A DNA stretch of 64,000 nt from Flaveria trinervia. Taxonomy: Eukaryota; Streptophyta; Magnoliopsida; Asterales; Asteraceae. The position numbers and the translations under genes are program-made. The stretch lies in assembly GCA_025506515.1 (NCBI GenBank), contig CM046456.1:8881103-8945102 (forward strand), written 5' to 3'. This document shows, in pieces, positions 34,301-45,385 of this stretch. Each line of letters opens with the position of its first letter. Position 1 is the first letter of the stretch. The notes beneath the pieces were generated by a model that saw only the letters and a list, made by a program, of their open reading frames with translations, did no database searches and was not told the origin of the DNA.

Positions 34301-34683
34301 GACACCCCAGCTTATAAATCGACACCCCCTATACGTCGCGTATGGGTCCATACGCGGCGTATAGGGTCGAATACACTAAAAACGAGGAAAATTCAGGGGG
34401 GTGTCAGAGAGCTATACGCCCCATATAGCCCTATACGACCCCCTATACGACACATATAGGGCTATACGACGCGTATAGCTAATTTCGACACTGACTACGA
34501 GGAAAAATTCAGGGGGCTGTCGGAGAGCGATACGCCCCATATAACCCTATACGACCCCCCTATACGACACATATAGCCCATACGACACATACAGCCTTAT
34601 ACGACCCCCTTCTATACGACGCGTATGGGACTATACGACACGTATAGAAATTTTTGGGTGTTAATTTAAAATATTGGGGTGTC
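34301..34683. mobile_element. TATACG-palindrome MITE, best-preserved copy
   Basis: Begins GACACCCC and ends GGGGTGTC, an exact 8-bp inverted terminus. Inside are at least ten TATACG...CGTATA half-palindromes and two copies of a block containing ACGAGGAAAAATTCAGGGGG, TGTCNGAGAGC and GATACGCCCCATATA. A second CGACACCCC lies near the left end. Copies occur at 13612-13800 and, diverged, 4012-4275. No clear target duplication is visible. Confidence 0.6.
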
Positions 34684-34915
34684 TATTTAAAAAAACCCAT
34701 AAAAAACGTAACTGATAATTAAAGAGTCATGTCAAATCAAATAGACACGCATTGTTGAAAGAATATTGGTAATATTAAAAAGGATATGTAAAGTAATCAA
34801 AGTGTTTAAAAGAATGACGTTTAAACGTGATAAAAAAAGAAACAGTGTTTCCATAGAAATAAAAAAATCTTAAGAAATAAAACAATTGTTAAAAGGTTAA
34901 GAAATAGAGAAAAAA

Positions 34916-36214
34916 TGTATATATACTTATTTACAAAGGTTGGTGGCATATGTCACCGGCCAAACAACCCCCTCAAATTTCTTCATTTGACACTTTTTAT
35001 CCTTAAACTTTTTGTAAAACTTTAAGAAATATCATTTTCACCCCCATAAGTTTTTAAAGTTGTTCATGATTTACTCCTGTAAAATATAAATTCGAGTCCA
35101 TCATCGTTAGGACCTAATCAAATATGACTCGACTTAACTATTTTTCGACAAACGCCTATGTTTTGGCCAAAAACCCCTCAACTTTCTTTATTTGACACTT
35201 TTTACCCTTAAACTTTTTTGTAAAACTTTAAGAAATATCACTTTCACCCCCTTAAGTTTTTAAAGTTCAGGATTTATTCCTGTAAAATATAAATTCGAGT
35301 CCATCATCGTTAGGACCTAATTAGATGTGACTCGACTTCACTATTTTTCAACAAAAGCCTACGTGTTGATGTAAATTTTGTTCAAATATTAGTTGAGTCA
35401 AATTTAAACGTTTCGACGTATTACAAAGGTCGGTGGCATATGCCACCGGCCAAAAAAGCCCCCTCAACTTTTTTTATTTGACACTTGTTACCCTTAAACT
35501 TTTTGTAAAACTAAGAAATATCACTTTCACCCCCTTAAGTTTTTAAAATTCAGGATTTACTCCTGTAAAATATAAATTCGAGTCCATCACCGTTTGGACC
35601 TAATCAGATGTGACTTGACTTAACTATTTTTCGACAAACGCTTACGTTTTGGCCAAAAAAACCCCTCAACTTTCTTTATTTGATACTTTTTACCCTTAAA
35701 CTTTTTATAAAACTTTGAGAAGTATCACTTCACCCCCTTAAGTTTTAAAAGTTCAGGATTACGTAAAATATAAATTCGAGTCCATCATCGTTAGGACCTA
35801 ATCAGATGTGACTCAACTTAACTATTTTTCAACAAAAGCCTACGTTTTGATGTAAATTTTGTTCAAATATTAGTTGAGTCAAATTTAAACGTTTCGACGT
35901 AAGTTTTGTTTGGGAACACGTCGGATCAAATATAATATATTTTTGTTTACTCTATGTTTCGACGTAAACTTAATTCAGACACGAGTCAAATATAAATGTT
36001 TCAACGTATGTTTTCTCTGGAAAGAAGTCGAGTCTAATATAATACGTTTTCATTCAACGGTATAAATTCGAGTCACATTACATATAGGCGTAAATATAGT
36101 TCAAAAACGAATTGGGTCGATTGTAATTTATATATTATCACGTAACGTAGGGTATTTATACATCATCACGTAACGTAAGGTGTTGCGGCAACACGCGATG
36201 GGTAAAAATGCTAG
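34916..36214 (+). mobile_element. Helitron F with internal nested repeats
   Basis: The 3' end is clear: GTTGCGGCAACACGCGATGG followed by GTAAAAATG and CTAG (36211-36214) before a T. The 5' end is less certain; TGTATATATACTTATTTACA at 34916 is the best candidate (TC expected). About 960 bp of the interior is the repeat array at 34937-35900. Confidence 0.55.
34937..35900 (+). repeat. Nested tandem repeat: ~205-bp units in a ~489-bp pair
   Basis: Four units share GGCCAAA...CCCCTCAA, TTTGACACTTTTTACCCTTA, TCACTTTCACCCCCTTAAG and AAATTCGAGTCCATCATCG. They start near 34958, 35165, 35448 and 35651. Units 1-2 and 3-4 form two larger copies, each led by ACAAAGGTNGGTGGCATATG and closed by GTTGAGTCAAATTTAAACG. 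Unit 3 is led by a perfect 16-bp palindrome, GGTGGCATATGCCACC. Confidence 0.8.
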
Positions 36215-37111
36215 TTAAAGTAAAAGAGAAAGAAGTTTTAAAAATAGGGGCTATGAATTAAAAATTCGGGGGTTCTTTCACTACTACCGTGAATATGTAT
36301 TAAATTAAATGTATACGACCTTAAGTAGATAAGAACAAAATAAAGAAAAACTCACCGACATTAATTATTATGGTATAGTATATAAAATTTATTTATTTTT
36401 TATTTGTTTAAGTGGGTCAAAACTAAAAGGATAATTAGATTTTTGTATGCAAGAAACATGACTGAATTTAATAAAAAAATTGATCAGCTAGTGAAAAGTA
36501 AATAATATGTTACAACTTTTTTTAAAAAAAGTTTACGTTTTGTAGTTTCCCTAAAACGACAACTCTCTCACACACATTATTATTCTTATTATTAGCTTTG
36601 GTCGGTAGGGGTACTTTTTTTTTTCTTTTTTTGTTTGTGTTTGAATTTTTCTTTTGTTTTTTTGTTTGTGTTTTAATTTTTTTTTTCTTTTTTTTGTTTG
36701 TGTTTTAATATGGTTCATTTTGGGTGTGGGTTTGATTTTTTGTGGGGTTTGGGGGTGAGGTTTTTTTTTGGTTTTTTGTGTCCGGACACGTCTCTTTGAT
36801 GTATGTTTCGATTATGTTCGTTGTCGTTGTCTTTCTCTGGGTTCCTATTTTCTTTTTTTCGTTATCGATACCTGGACGATATACTCGCTATTAAGGTTTG
36901 GGTTTTCCTTTTGTTTGCTTTTTTTTGGGGCTTTGGTTTTCGTTGGTTTTCTATTTTTGACTGTTGCTTTCTTGCGGCTTTGATTTTTGTCTGTTTTGTG
37001 TATGGTGTTGTGTTTTGATTTAGTTTTGGGTTCTAAATATTCTTGTGTGTTATAGATTTAGGGTTTTGGTGTGTTTTACTTTATGTGCTTTGCTGGTTTT
37101 GGGTTACGTTA
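36215..37111 (+). other. Strand-biased T/G-rich tract
   Basis: From about 36600 to 37090 the plus strand is almost only T and G (runs such as TTTTTTTGTTTGTGTTT and GGGGTTTGGGGGTGAGG), with very little A or C. Overlapping open frames here are composition artefacts. The tract lies between two Helitron 3' ends and may be the body of the second one. Confidence 0.6.
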
Positions 37112-37152
37112 AAACTCGTATTGCCGCGGCAACGCGCGGCAGAAAAAACTAG
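37112..37152 (+). mobile_element. Helitron 3' terminus
   Basis: Hairpin GCCGCGGCAACGCGCGGC is followed by AGAAAAAA and CTAG before a T, a typical plant Helitron 3' end, related to the terminus at 36181-36214. The 5' end is undefined; a candidate TCTCTCACACACATTATTAT lies near 36559. Confidence 0.6.
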
Positions 37153-37497
37153 TTTAACGTATTTTCAATTCAACAAGACAATAAATTTACATCGTTAGTT
37201 ATAAACATGGTTCGAATCGTAATATTAAAAATAACCACACCACTTAAACTAGAAATAAATTTGTGATTAGAACCAGAAATTGAAATTTACTCTCGAGACA
37301 GGAGGTGGGGAAAGAAACGAGTGGTTGAGATATTATTGGGCGTATAAAACGTGGAGGTACTCTTGGATTTCTTATTTATGGAAAGTGGTAACTTCTCGTT
37401 TGTATTGTTTTCTCTTTGAACAATAATTACTCTTCTTCTGCTTTTGTAATATTACCCTTTACCATCATGTTCTACATTCTCAATCCTCCAATGTATC

Positions 37498-37567
37498 ATC
37501 GTAGTTAATCGTAGTTAATCGTAGTTAATCGTAGTTAATCGTAGTTAATCGTAGTTATCGTAGTTAA
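37498..37567. repeat. 10-bp minisatellite (GTAGTTAATC)n
   Basis: About seven head-to-tail units, the sixth shortened by two bases (GTAGTTATC). It abuts the left end of the MULE-type MITE at 37568. Confidence 0.9.
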
Positions 37568-38135
37568 TGGGTAACTTTATAAAATAGTAATCAAGTTTTA
37601 AAATTTTGCTTAATTAGATTACTTGTAAAATTTTCCGTTCCAATCAGATCATTAAATTTTATTTTGATATTTCAATTCTATGTATTTAATCTGAATAGCA
37701 AGTAAAAAACATAAAAAGTTCAAGATTGGGTGGGTGATGGTGGTTGTTGATGATGATCGGTGGAAATGAAAGGGTCACAAGTGATGGAGTCGAAGGTGAT
37801 ACAACGGTTTTGGGTGGGTTGCAGATGATGAGGTGGGGATTTGGGTAGGTGGTAGATGTTTGGGGTGACGATGGTAGGAGGACAATAGTGATGGTGTGGT
37901 CGGAGGTGGTCAAAGGTGGAGAGAGAAAGGGTTGTTCGAAGGTGGAGTTATGGAAGAGAAGGGTGGTCGACGATACAAAGGAATATGGTTAGAAAAACAA
38001 TTACCTAACTAACTAAGCTGATTACATATGATTAGAACACTAAACCAAAATTAAATGATATGATTGGAATGTTAGAAAAATAAGTGATTTGATTGAAACC
38101 TTTTAAAAGTTGGTTATATTTTATGAAGTTTTCTC
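37568..38135. mobile_element. Mutator-type fold-back MITE, family member 2
   Basis: The left end TGGGTAACTTTATAAAATAG and the inverted right end GAGAAAACTTCATAAAATAT begin inverted repeats of about 100 bp. The flanks CGTAGTTAA (37559-37567) and CGTTATTAA (38136-38144) match at 7 of 9 positions. The left duplication copy falls in the minisatellite. The centre is G-rich (GGTGGGTGATGGTGGTTG-type). It shares termini with 26846-27265. Confidence 0.6.
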
Positions 38136-38144
38136 CGTTATTAA

Positions 38145-39586
38145 AATAATACTAATACTAGTATAGTAGTATATACTAATACTAGTATAGTAGTATTCTT
38201 ACATAAGTTACATTTTTAGTCCATCTACTTTTGTCATAGTGATTGATGATGCTATTAACATTTAGATATTATAAAAGGTCCTTATTTTAAACTCTAGTTC
38301 TGAAAAGATTTCCAAACTCCAAATAACATTAAATCGTAAAAAAGGGTCTAGATTCAGCACCATCGAATAACACATTGAATCCAAATAATAATTCAAATAG
38401 GTTTCAAATGAGCATACACTCGTCATCATCATTCCCTATATGCAATAGGTCTTAGTTGTTTATAGGCACATCATTGCAGCCCTAAATGTGTTATTGCCAC
38501 CGGAATCTCAACTTTTGAATGAGATTGACATAGTTGGAATGGAATGAAGACATGCGTGACTCAGATGAGCCCAAACTTATCATCACAACCTCCACACTAT
38601 AAAATCCTAAACTCCAAACAACATAGAATCCAAAAGGAAAGGCTTAGACTCAACACTATCGAACAAACCATTAACTTGGACAACAAATTCAAACAACCCT
38701 TTAATGAGCATGTGCTCATCGTTATTAACTAAACCATATGAACAAAATAAGAACATATAAAGGTGTGTATCTTTCACCTGATGGATCTCAGATGCATCTA
38801 GATGTATTCTTAAAACCCTTAAATAGAAAACCTTTAAGCCCTCATGAAAGGTTTAGGGTTACCCTTCCCTTCTTTGCCTAACTCCCCCCCCACCCACCCA
38901 CACACAATATATATCTAACATGATAAAGTTGATTTTGGAAGGGTGAAGTAAAAATTTTCTTATTTTCGTGAGCTTATGACCGAACATGTTCTTTAAGAAA
39001 TATTGAAGGGTGTGGAAGTGAGACTTGCCTATCATGACAAGCTTGAAATTACCTCAACCCCAATACCACATTAACCTTTTGAGGATGGGCCATATCCTCA
39101 TTTATGCCAAGGACCATACATACAAGTAGGTCTTTATGCCAAACCAAGTTGTTATTTCATACCAGGCTAGGCCCTTACATGGACCTTTCTAGTGGAAACT
39201 ACACCCACTCACCCCATAACCTCACACCCCTAGTCGGTGGTGTACCATAAAGGTCCATGTTGAACCAGGTTATAAACTAACAAGACTTTTCTAATGATCG
39301 ACAAATGACAAATACGGAATCTAAGTCGACTATCTTACTAATAAACACAAATACTATAAGTAAAAATAAAGACACAAGATATTATTTCAAAGTATATACT
39401 TGATGATTTTTTTGTTACAATGAGTAAATATCACCAGATAATAAGTGAGCTTACAAGCTAAACTCGAAACTAAAAAAGTGAGAGATATATATACTAAGAA
39501 AGCTAAACACTAAGAATAAACCACTTAACATATATTCTTGGTTTAGGATACTATTTTTCTGATGATATTTATCTAGAGTTGTCACT
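38145..39586. other. Intergenic DNA, no gene seen
   Basis: A duplicated ACTAATACTAGTATAGTAGTAT-like motif lies at 38148-38195. Two blocks at about 38300-38400 and 38580-38700 share AACTCCAAA..AACA and CATCGAA motifs. No gene is recognised. Confidence 0.4.
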
Positions 39587-39591
39587 ATTAT

Positions 39592-41631
39592 TGTAACATC
39601 TGCTCATTTTGGAAAATAGAAACCCAAATTTGAATCTGTTTGGTTTAATTTAGGAAAATTAAATACATTAGTTAAAATTTTAATTTATTTTAGTCCTTCA
39701 AAAACAATAGTAATACTATTTATTCAACTTCTACTTATTAAATCAATTCATGGTAATTTCATGATTTATAGAATAAAATTTTATAAATTCATGAAGTTTA
39801 TTTGTCATTTATGAGTTTTAATTATAAAACTAAAATAAAGGATTAAAATACAAAGATCATTATTTTTACAAATATATAAGGTCTATAAAGGTTATTAATA
39901 TTTATAAGATTTCAAATATTCAATAAAAATAAATAATCAAATTACAAGTTTGTATTAGATTTATAAAGTCTATAAAGATTTAATAAAAAAGAAGTTGTTA
40001 TATTAAAATTAAAGTTTTAATAAATTTAAAGCTTAAATTGTAATTATTCTCTTATATATTAAATTATTTAATTTTATATTTATTTCAAATTCCAATCATA
40101 ACCCCCTTTTAAAAAACTTATAACTCACCATTAACACCATTCATAACCTACTCCTATCCTCAACTATAAAAGTAAGCTTTAAGCCTCACTTTCATTGTTC
40201 ATTCTCTAAAAATCTCACTCTCATATCTTCTTTCATCCATTGGTTATTATCAATTTGAAAAATTTTAGTTTACAAGAATTTCAAGAATTCTTAATACTAA
40301 GGTAATCTTTTATTGCTTTTATATTATACATTTCAGTCATCCTAACATCCAACTATTCTCATGACTTTATGTTTTTAATTACTATTATTCTTTCTTCTAC
40401 CAAATCTCTTTTTAATTCAATCATTATCATTTGATCATTAACATTTCAATAATCACTAACCATATAAAAATCACTAACATTCCTAAATCAAGCTAACAAC
40501 ACACTAACATAAACACAGAATCTCGTTTGCATATGACGGCTATGTCACCGCATTCGGTTATTCCACAAGATTATTTTTCTAAATGATGGCTATGAAAAAG
40601 TTTTAGAATATGTTTATAACTCAAATGAAGACTAATATACCATATATTGACATAATAAATTGTTCTAACCCGTTTCATGCTTTAACGATTTTAAAAGTGC
40701 ATATAAGTGCCTTACTATAATTTTGGCATAATACAATCTTACTTCAACCGACCATAACTTGATCATAACAAACTAAATTTGAATAAACTCAGACTCCAAT
40801 GCTAAGTTTATTGAATTACCTTTTCAGCGACAGTTTATACATCTTCAAACTCAATCGCACGACTCAACAATAGCCTTCACAAGATAAGTGCGCATTTCAA
40901 CACCTTCTGTTTTGTGCTGCTTGTTTAACCTATTTATGGATCTTTTTATAAAAATATTTCTGAATGAAAGTTGTCTGAGAGACTTTAAACTAGCCAAATG
41001 TAAATTTTTATAATTTTATGAAACCGTTTGCTATTTTAAAACCTTGTTCAAACACGTACCAAACATTATGTCCAGAATCTAAAATTGATACAATAATTGT
41101 TTATCAATCGATCTTTCGCTTATTGACATTCTTAAGCGTCCTAACTTCTTGTAATGAATTCCAAACTCAAATTATTGTTTCTTTTTATCATTTAGGAAAT
41201 CAACTTTGACTCTTGAACATTCAAGATTTCTTATGTACACTACTACGATCATTATACCATGTCAGTTCTCCATGCCCCATTTTTTTATTTTATTTCACAC
41301 ATTTTGAGGTGAAACATGCTAACTTTATAAACTTACACTTGTAAACATCTTGATATTTGTTAATGCACATACAATTATCTTGACTTTGTCATGGTTATTG
41401 ATATTATTGTGAATGTTATATGAGATACATATATGTTGACAATCGTTAACTATTCTAGTCTGGCGACGTCATAGACCTATGAGCCTAACAAGCCTACTTG
41501 GTAAATCCAAATACACTTAGCTAATCGTTTAATCTTATAATATTGTAAACTATCAAGGTTTGATTGTAACTATATGTGTTCTATAAACTTGCATAATTCA
41601 TAACCATTGACATGAATTGCTACCTATAAAT

Positions 41632-41664
<33 letters not shown>

Positions 41665-41952
41665 TTAACTCATGAAAACTCACCAACTTTCAAAGTTGAC
41701 CCTTTATTTTTAACATATTTTAGGTTTGATACTTGAGGATCTCTTCGTGCACATATAGGACTTGAGCTTAGTTTAATTGAAAATCTTATATTGTTGTTTA
41801 TATCTTATTTGTATTGTAATGATTTAATTGTCTTGTAATGTTCAATGAAAATGATATTTAATATTATTTCAACTATTTTAGTTTCATGTGCTATGAACAA
41901 TTATTTCACATTCGTCTGCTCCGATGATTCCACCGTCGATCGGGGTGTGACA
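39592..41952 (+). mobile_element. Solo LTR, Ty3/gypsy Tekay-like
   Basis: The 2361-bp segment starts TGTAACATC and ends GGGGTGTGACA (TG...CA). It is flanked by perfect 5-bp duplications ATTAT (39587-39591, 41953-41957). Long LTRs beginning TGTAAC and ending GTGTGACA are typical of Tekay/Del chromoviruses (family knowledge). A TATA box, CTATAAAAG, lies at 40164-40172. No internal coding region or second LTR is present, so it is a recombination product. It contains a (TA)n tract at 41637-41661. Confidence 0.75.
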
Positions 41953-41999
41953 ATTATCAAAGCTTTTTCATACTCACACAATGACAAAATAAAACTTGT

Positions 42000-42283
42000 T
42001 AAAATACAAGAGATTGCAAGAAATTTAGGGCTCTAAGGAAATGTTGGTCAATCATTTTAGCCTCTCATGCATGTGGGCAAAAGAAAAAATCAGAGTTGTT
42101 ATGTACGCATGCTTAATTCTATATAATATGATATTGAAGGATGAAGGCAAGGTGATATGCCAGAGCTACGAAGGTGACGTTCCACGACCTCCTTGTATGA
42201 TAACCAACGAGCAAAGGCTTCAATATTGCATGAAAATACGTTCTACTGACCTTCATAATGCATTCGTGTGGATTTGGTGGAGC
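42000..42283 (+). pseudogene. PIF/Harbinger transposase C-terminal relic
   Basis: Translation gives FRALRKCWSI and, after a frame change, MWAKEKIRVVMYACLILYN followed by MILKDEG. This matches the C-terminal part of Harbinger DDE nucleases (R-W-I...ACIILHNMIVEDE). Downstream the frame keeps QRLQYCMKIRSTDLHNA. The N-terminal DDE domain is missing. A hAT MITE interrupts the relic at 42292. Confidence 0.65.
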
Positions 42284-42291
42284 ATGTTTGG

Positions 42292-42607
42292 CAATGTTTT
42301 CAAAACCGAACTGGACAGTGAACCGGACGTCTTACCTGTCCGCTGGTCGGACCGGTTTAACCGGTCGGACTGTATATAAGAACCAGATAAAATATAAGTA
42401 TTTTTTATAAATATATGTAAAATTACAAATAAAATAAAATAAAAAACTATATAAAAAAGCGATTCAATCGGTCCGACCGCCAGTTCGATCGGTTCAACCG
42501 GTCTAACCACTGGTTTAACGCTAAACTGGTTTTAAGTACCGAACTGGACCGGATTGGCGTCCGGTTTCCGGTCCAACCGACCGGTCTAGTCCGTTTTCAA
42601 AACCATG
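42292..42607. mobile_element. hAT-type MITE
   Basis: The 316-bp element has termini CAATGTTTTCAAAACCG and, inverted, CATGGTTTTGAAAACGG. It is flanked by perfect 8-bp duplications ATGTTTGG (42284-42291, 42608-42615), the hAT size. Subterminal arms are dense in CCGGTC/GACCGG motifs around an AT-rich core. Confidence 0.8.
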
Positions 42608-42615
42608 ATGTTTGG

Positions 42616-43052
42616 GGGTACCATTTTCACGAGTTGGGTTCAAACTTAAAGTAGGAATTGTGTTTATTGATTTGTATTTGTGTTTTCTTTCTCAAAATAA
42701 GAATTTCTCTTGGTTTCTATATTAGTTAGAATTTTTTAATTATAAATACATTTGCTAATACATAAACTAACTATATTGAAAATAAATATAGTTAAATAAT
42801 AATTATTTAACCACCAACGAGATCCCTCTCATTACATCTCTTTTAAGGATTTTTGAATGAAAAAAAAATGTATTTATGTGTCAGTCACGTTACAATACTT
42901 TTTTTTTTAACCAAACCTCTAACCAAATCTCATAACGCATAGCCTTAAAGACCAAAACTATAAAATAGACGTATGACACGTGCCATCCGTCTAATTTTAC
43001 AAAACTATTATTGATAACCAGATTTTTTCGTATTTATATTTTTACGGATTAG
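42616..43052. other. Intergenic DNA
   Basis: AT-rich; no gene or element ends seen. Confidence 0.4.
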
Positions 43053-43569
43053 TCATTATATATAATACTAATTACCAAATATTTTGCGCATTACAAGTTG
43101 TACTTTAAGTTTAATTGGTTGCACTCCTTTTTGTTTCTTTTAATTTTTTTGTTTTTAACTCTAATACATTTACTTCTTTTACAACTAAACCCCTATAATT
43201 CTTTAATTTCAACTTTGATTGCATATAGTTATCATATTTTACATTTTTTTTCATTTTACAATTCGGTTTAAATTTTACGATTTAACACACCGCAACGTGT
43301 GCATGTGGTTCAACGTTTTTATGCCTATTTATCCCAGGGCTCCTTCACAACACGCGTTTCTAGATCAGATTAGTTGGTTTTAATATTCTACAATTACATG
43401 TGAGGCTCAACGTTTTTACCTTTACTTTTTATTCGGTTTTATTTTTCTCGTTTTTATTTATTTTTAATACAAGTTATTTCGGTGTTGATAGTTGCTAATG
43501 ATTGTGTGAAATTAATGTTACTTGACATGATTTTACGATCACCGCTGCAACGCGGGAACTTATGTCTAG
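43053..43569 (+). mobile_element. Helitron G, non-autonomous
   Basis: The 3' end has the hairpin CCGCTGCAACGCGGG (43543-43557), then AACTTATGT and CTAG (43566-43569) before a T. The proposed 5' end is TCATTATATATAATACTAA at 43053, although the preceding base is G rather than A. Confidence 0.5.
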
Positions 43570-44665
43570 TTACTAATAAACTTAACATGTATATTTTCTT
43601 TATTTTATTTTTTGTTACCTGTTCATAAATATTATTAATTATACGTCCGGACAGAAATGGAAAGGCCAAAAGTGTAAAAAGTATGAGTGATGTTGAAAGT
43701 GAATGAATGATAATAATTAAACAGTAGCCTAAATAAGGAAATTAAATAACATGTCATCTTTCTACTGCTCGTCTTGTCTCTTTCCTTCCTGGACATCTTC
43801 AATGCTGCACACATATTATTATTATATTATATTATTTTGTTTTCATTCTTCTTCCTTCTAATAACTATATTTTAATTTATTCATTAGAAAAAATCTATAT
43901 TATAATTTATTTATTAGTAACTAATCTTTATTGTCATTATAGAACTTGTTCTACTTTTTATTTTCCAAAATATTTGTTTGGTTATCTACCATCCTGTCAA
44001 AATGACGTACATGCAAAAATTATCTACATATTTATTTGATGCTAAAGCTAAATAATAATTTTCTTCTAATATTATTCTTTATTATTGACAACTCAAAAAA
44101 TAGATAAATAAAATTATACATCAAATAAGCATTGTTTTTGACACTTGGGTTATAGTCTAGTAATAAAAGTGAAATCAAAATTTAAAGACCAGTGAGATTT
44201 GAAGCTGATTAAAAAACAATTAAGGGGTCTCAAAATAAAATAATACTGTTAAAAATATTGTTTTATATTAATTCATTTTTTATAATTGAAATTAGATTTT
44301 TAAAACTAAACAAGTGTCATCTTCACTTAAACATGCCCACCACTAGAATTCCCATCTATCCTCGTTTGTTGGCATCTTAAGCATCGGTCCCCTATGAGGC
44401 CATTGATGGGACAAAATCACTACCCCTCCCAAAATAAATACATGATAATGAATTCTTTGTAAACGAAATAGACCTAAAAGGGGGAAATATGTTTTCAAAT
44501 TGCTTAAAATAATACCCCAACTCTAGCGAGAAACTTGAGGATCAAAAAACACCATGATACAGACAAACTTAATTACTCTTAAAGAGCAAGCTAACAAGGG
44601 ATTTACATGATAAAAAATCTTATTTTAAATCTTGTATGTGTGCCTGAAATTCATTAAGATACCTG
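43570..44665. other. Intergenic DNA, no gene seen
   Basis: AT-rich sequence with short ATT-type microsatellites near 43815. No gene is supported. Confidence 0.4.
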
Positions 44666-44670
44666 ATAAT

Positions 44671-45380
44671 TGTTGGAAATTTATTGATAATATTAATACG
44701 GTTATTAATATTTATTCAATAAATTAATGTGTTGAATGAAAATTAATGTGTTGAATGAAAATTAATGTGGTTAATGATATTAGGAATTAATTGTGTGGGA
44801 AGTCGTCTTACATTGGAGAAGAGAAAGAATATAAAATAGTTTATATTCTATAATCTCTTGTCTATATTGTTTCCTAAGGTGTCACACTAAGTGGATTCGC
44901 ACACGCGCATCATGTGGGCGCAATGTGGCGCTTTGATGGCGCACTTTGCACTTCGCATCATTAGCAGTTACGATTTCAGATTAATGGTTGGGTGGCTGTA
45001 ATGTTTCGAATTCCACTATAAATATTGAGTGTGGCTTAGTAAAAAGACACATCAACACAACTCGAAACCTGCAGAAAATCAGGTTGTATATCTCTCTGGA
45101 TTCTCTTCTTCAAACAAGTTCGGGTTCTAGATCAACCCCGGCAGTACAAACTGCTTCGGCTGTTGTACCCTGGAAAACAAAACGAGTTCTCTTAGGAGGA
45201 TCGGAATTTATTTTAAGGGTCTCGTGTTGAACACGATCCTCACCTTTTACATTTCTGTTTCTTCTTTTTCTGTAAATTGTTCATTGTAAAAGAATTGATA
45301 ATTGTTTATTTATGTTTTCTTGTATTGATTATATTAATAAAATTATTTGAATGTTTATTTTATATGAAAGGTCTCTTACA
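44671..45380 (+). mobile_element. Solo LTR, probably Ty1/copia
   Basis: The 710-bp segment starts TGTTGGAAAT and ends CTCTTACA (TGT...ACA). It is flanked by perfect 5-bp duplications ATAAT (44666-44670, 45381-45385). A TATAAAT box lies at 45017-45023, about a third of the way before the 3' end, as in retrotransposon promoters. No internal domain is present. The copia assignment rests on size and end sequence and is tentative. An 80-codon open frame inside is not a gene. Confidence 0.7.
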
Positions 45381-45385
45381 ATAAT

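Noticed and set aside
36768..37018. Hydrophobic 71-codon frames resembling membrane proteins
   Set aside because: The T/G-only tract forces Phe/Leu/Val/Gly codons; two overlapping frames look equally hydrophobic, so it is compositional.
37498..37567. Regular short direct repeats, CRISPR-like at first sight
   Set aside because: Units are contiguous with no spacers and the context is a plant nuclear genome.
44988..45230. 80-codon open frame
   Set aside because: It lies in a solo LTR downstream of the LTR TATA box and resembles no protein.
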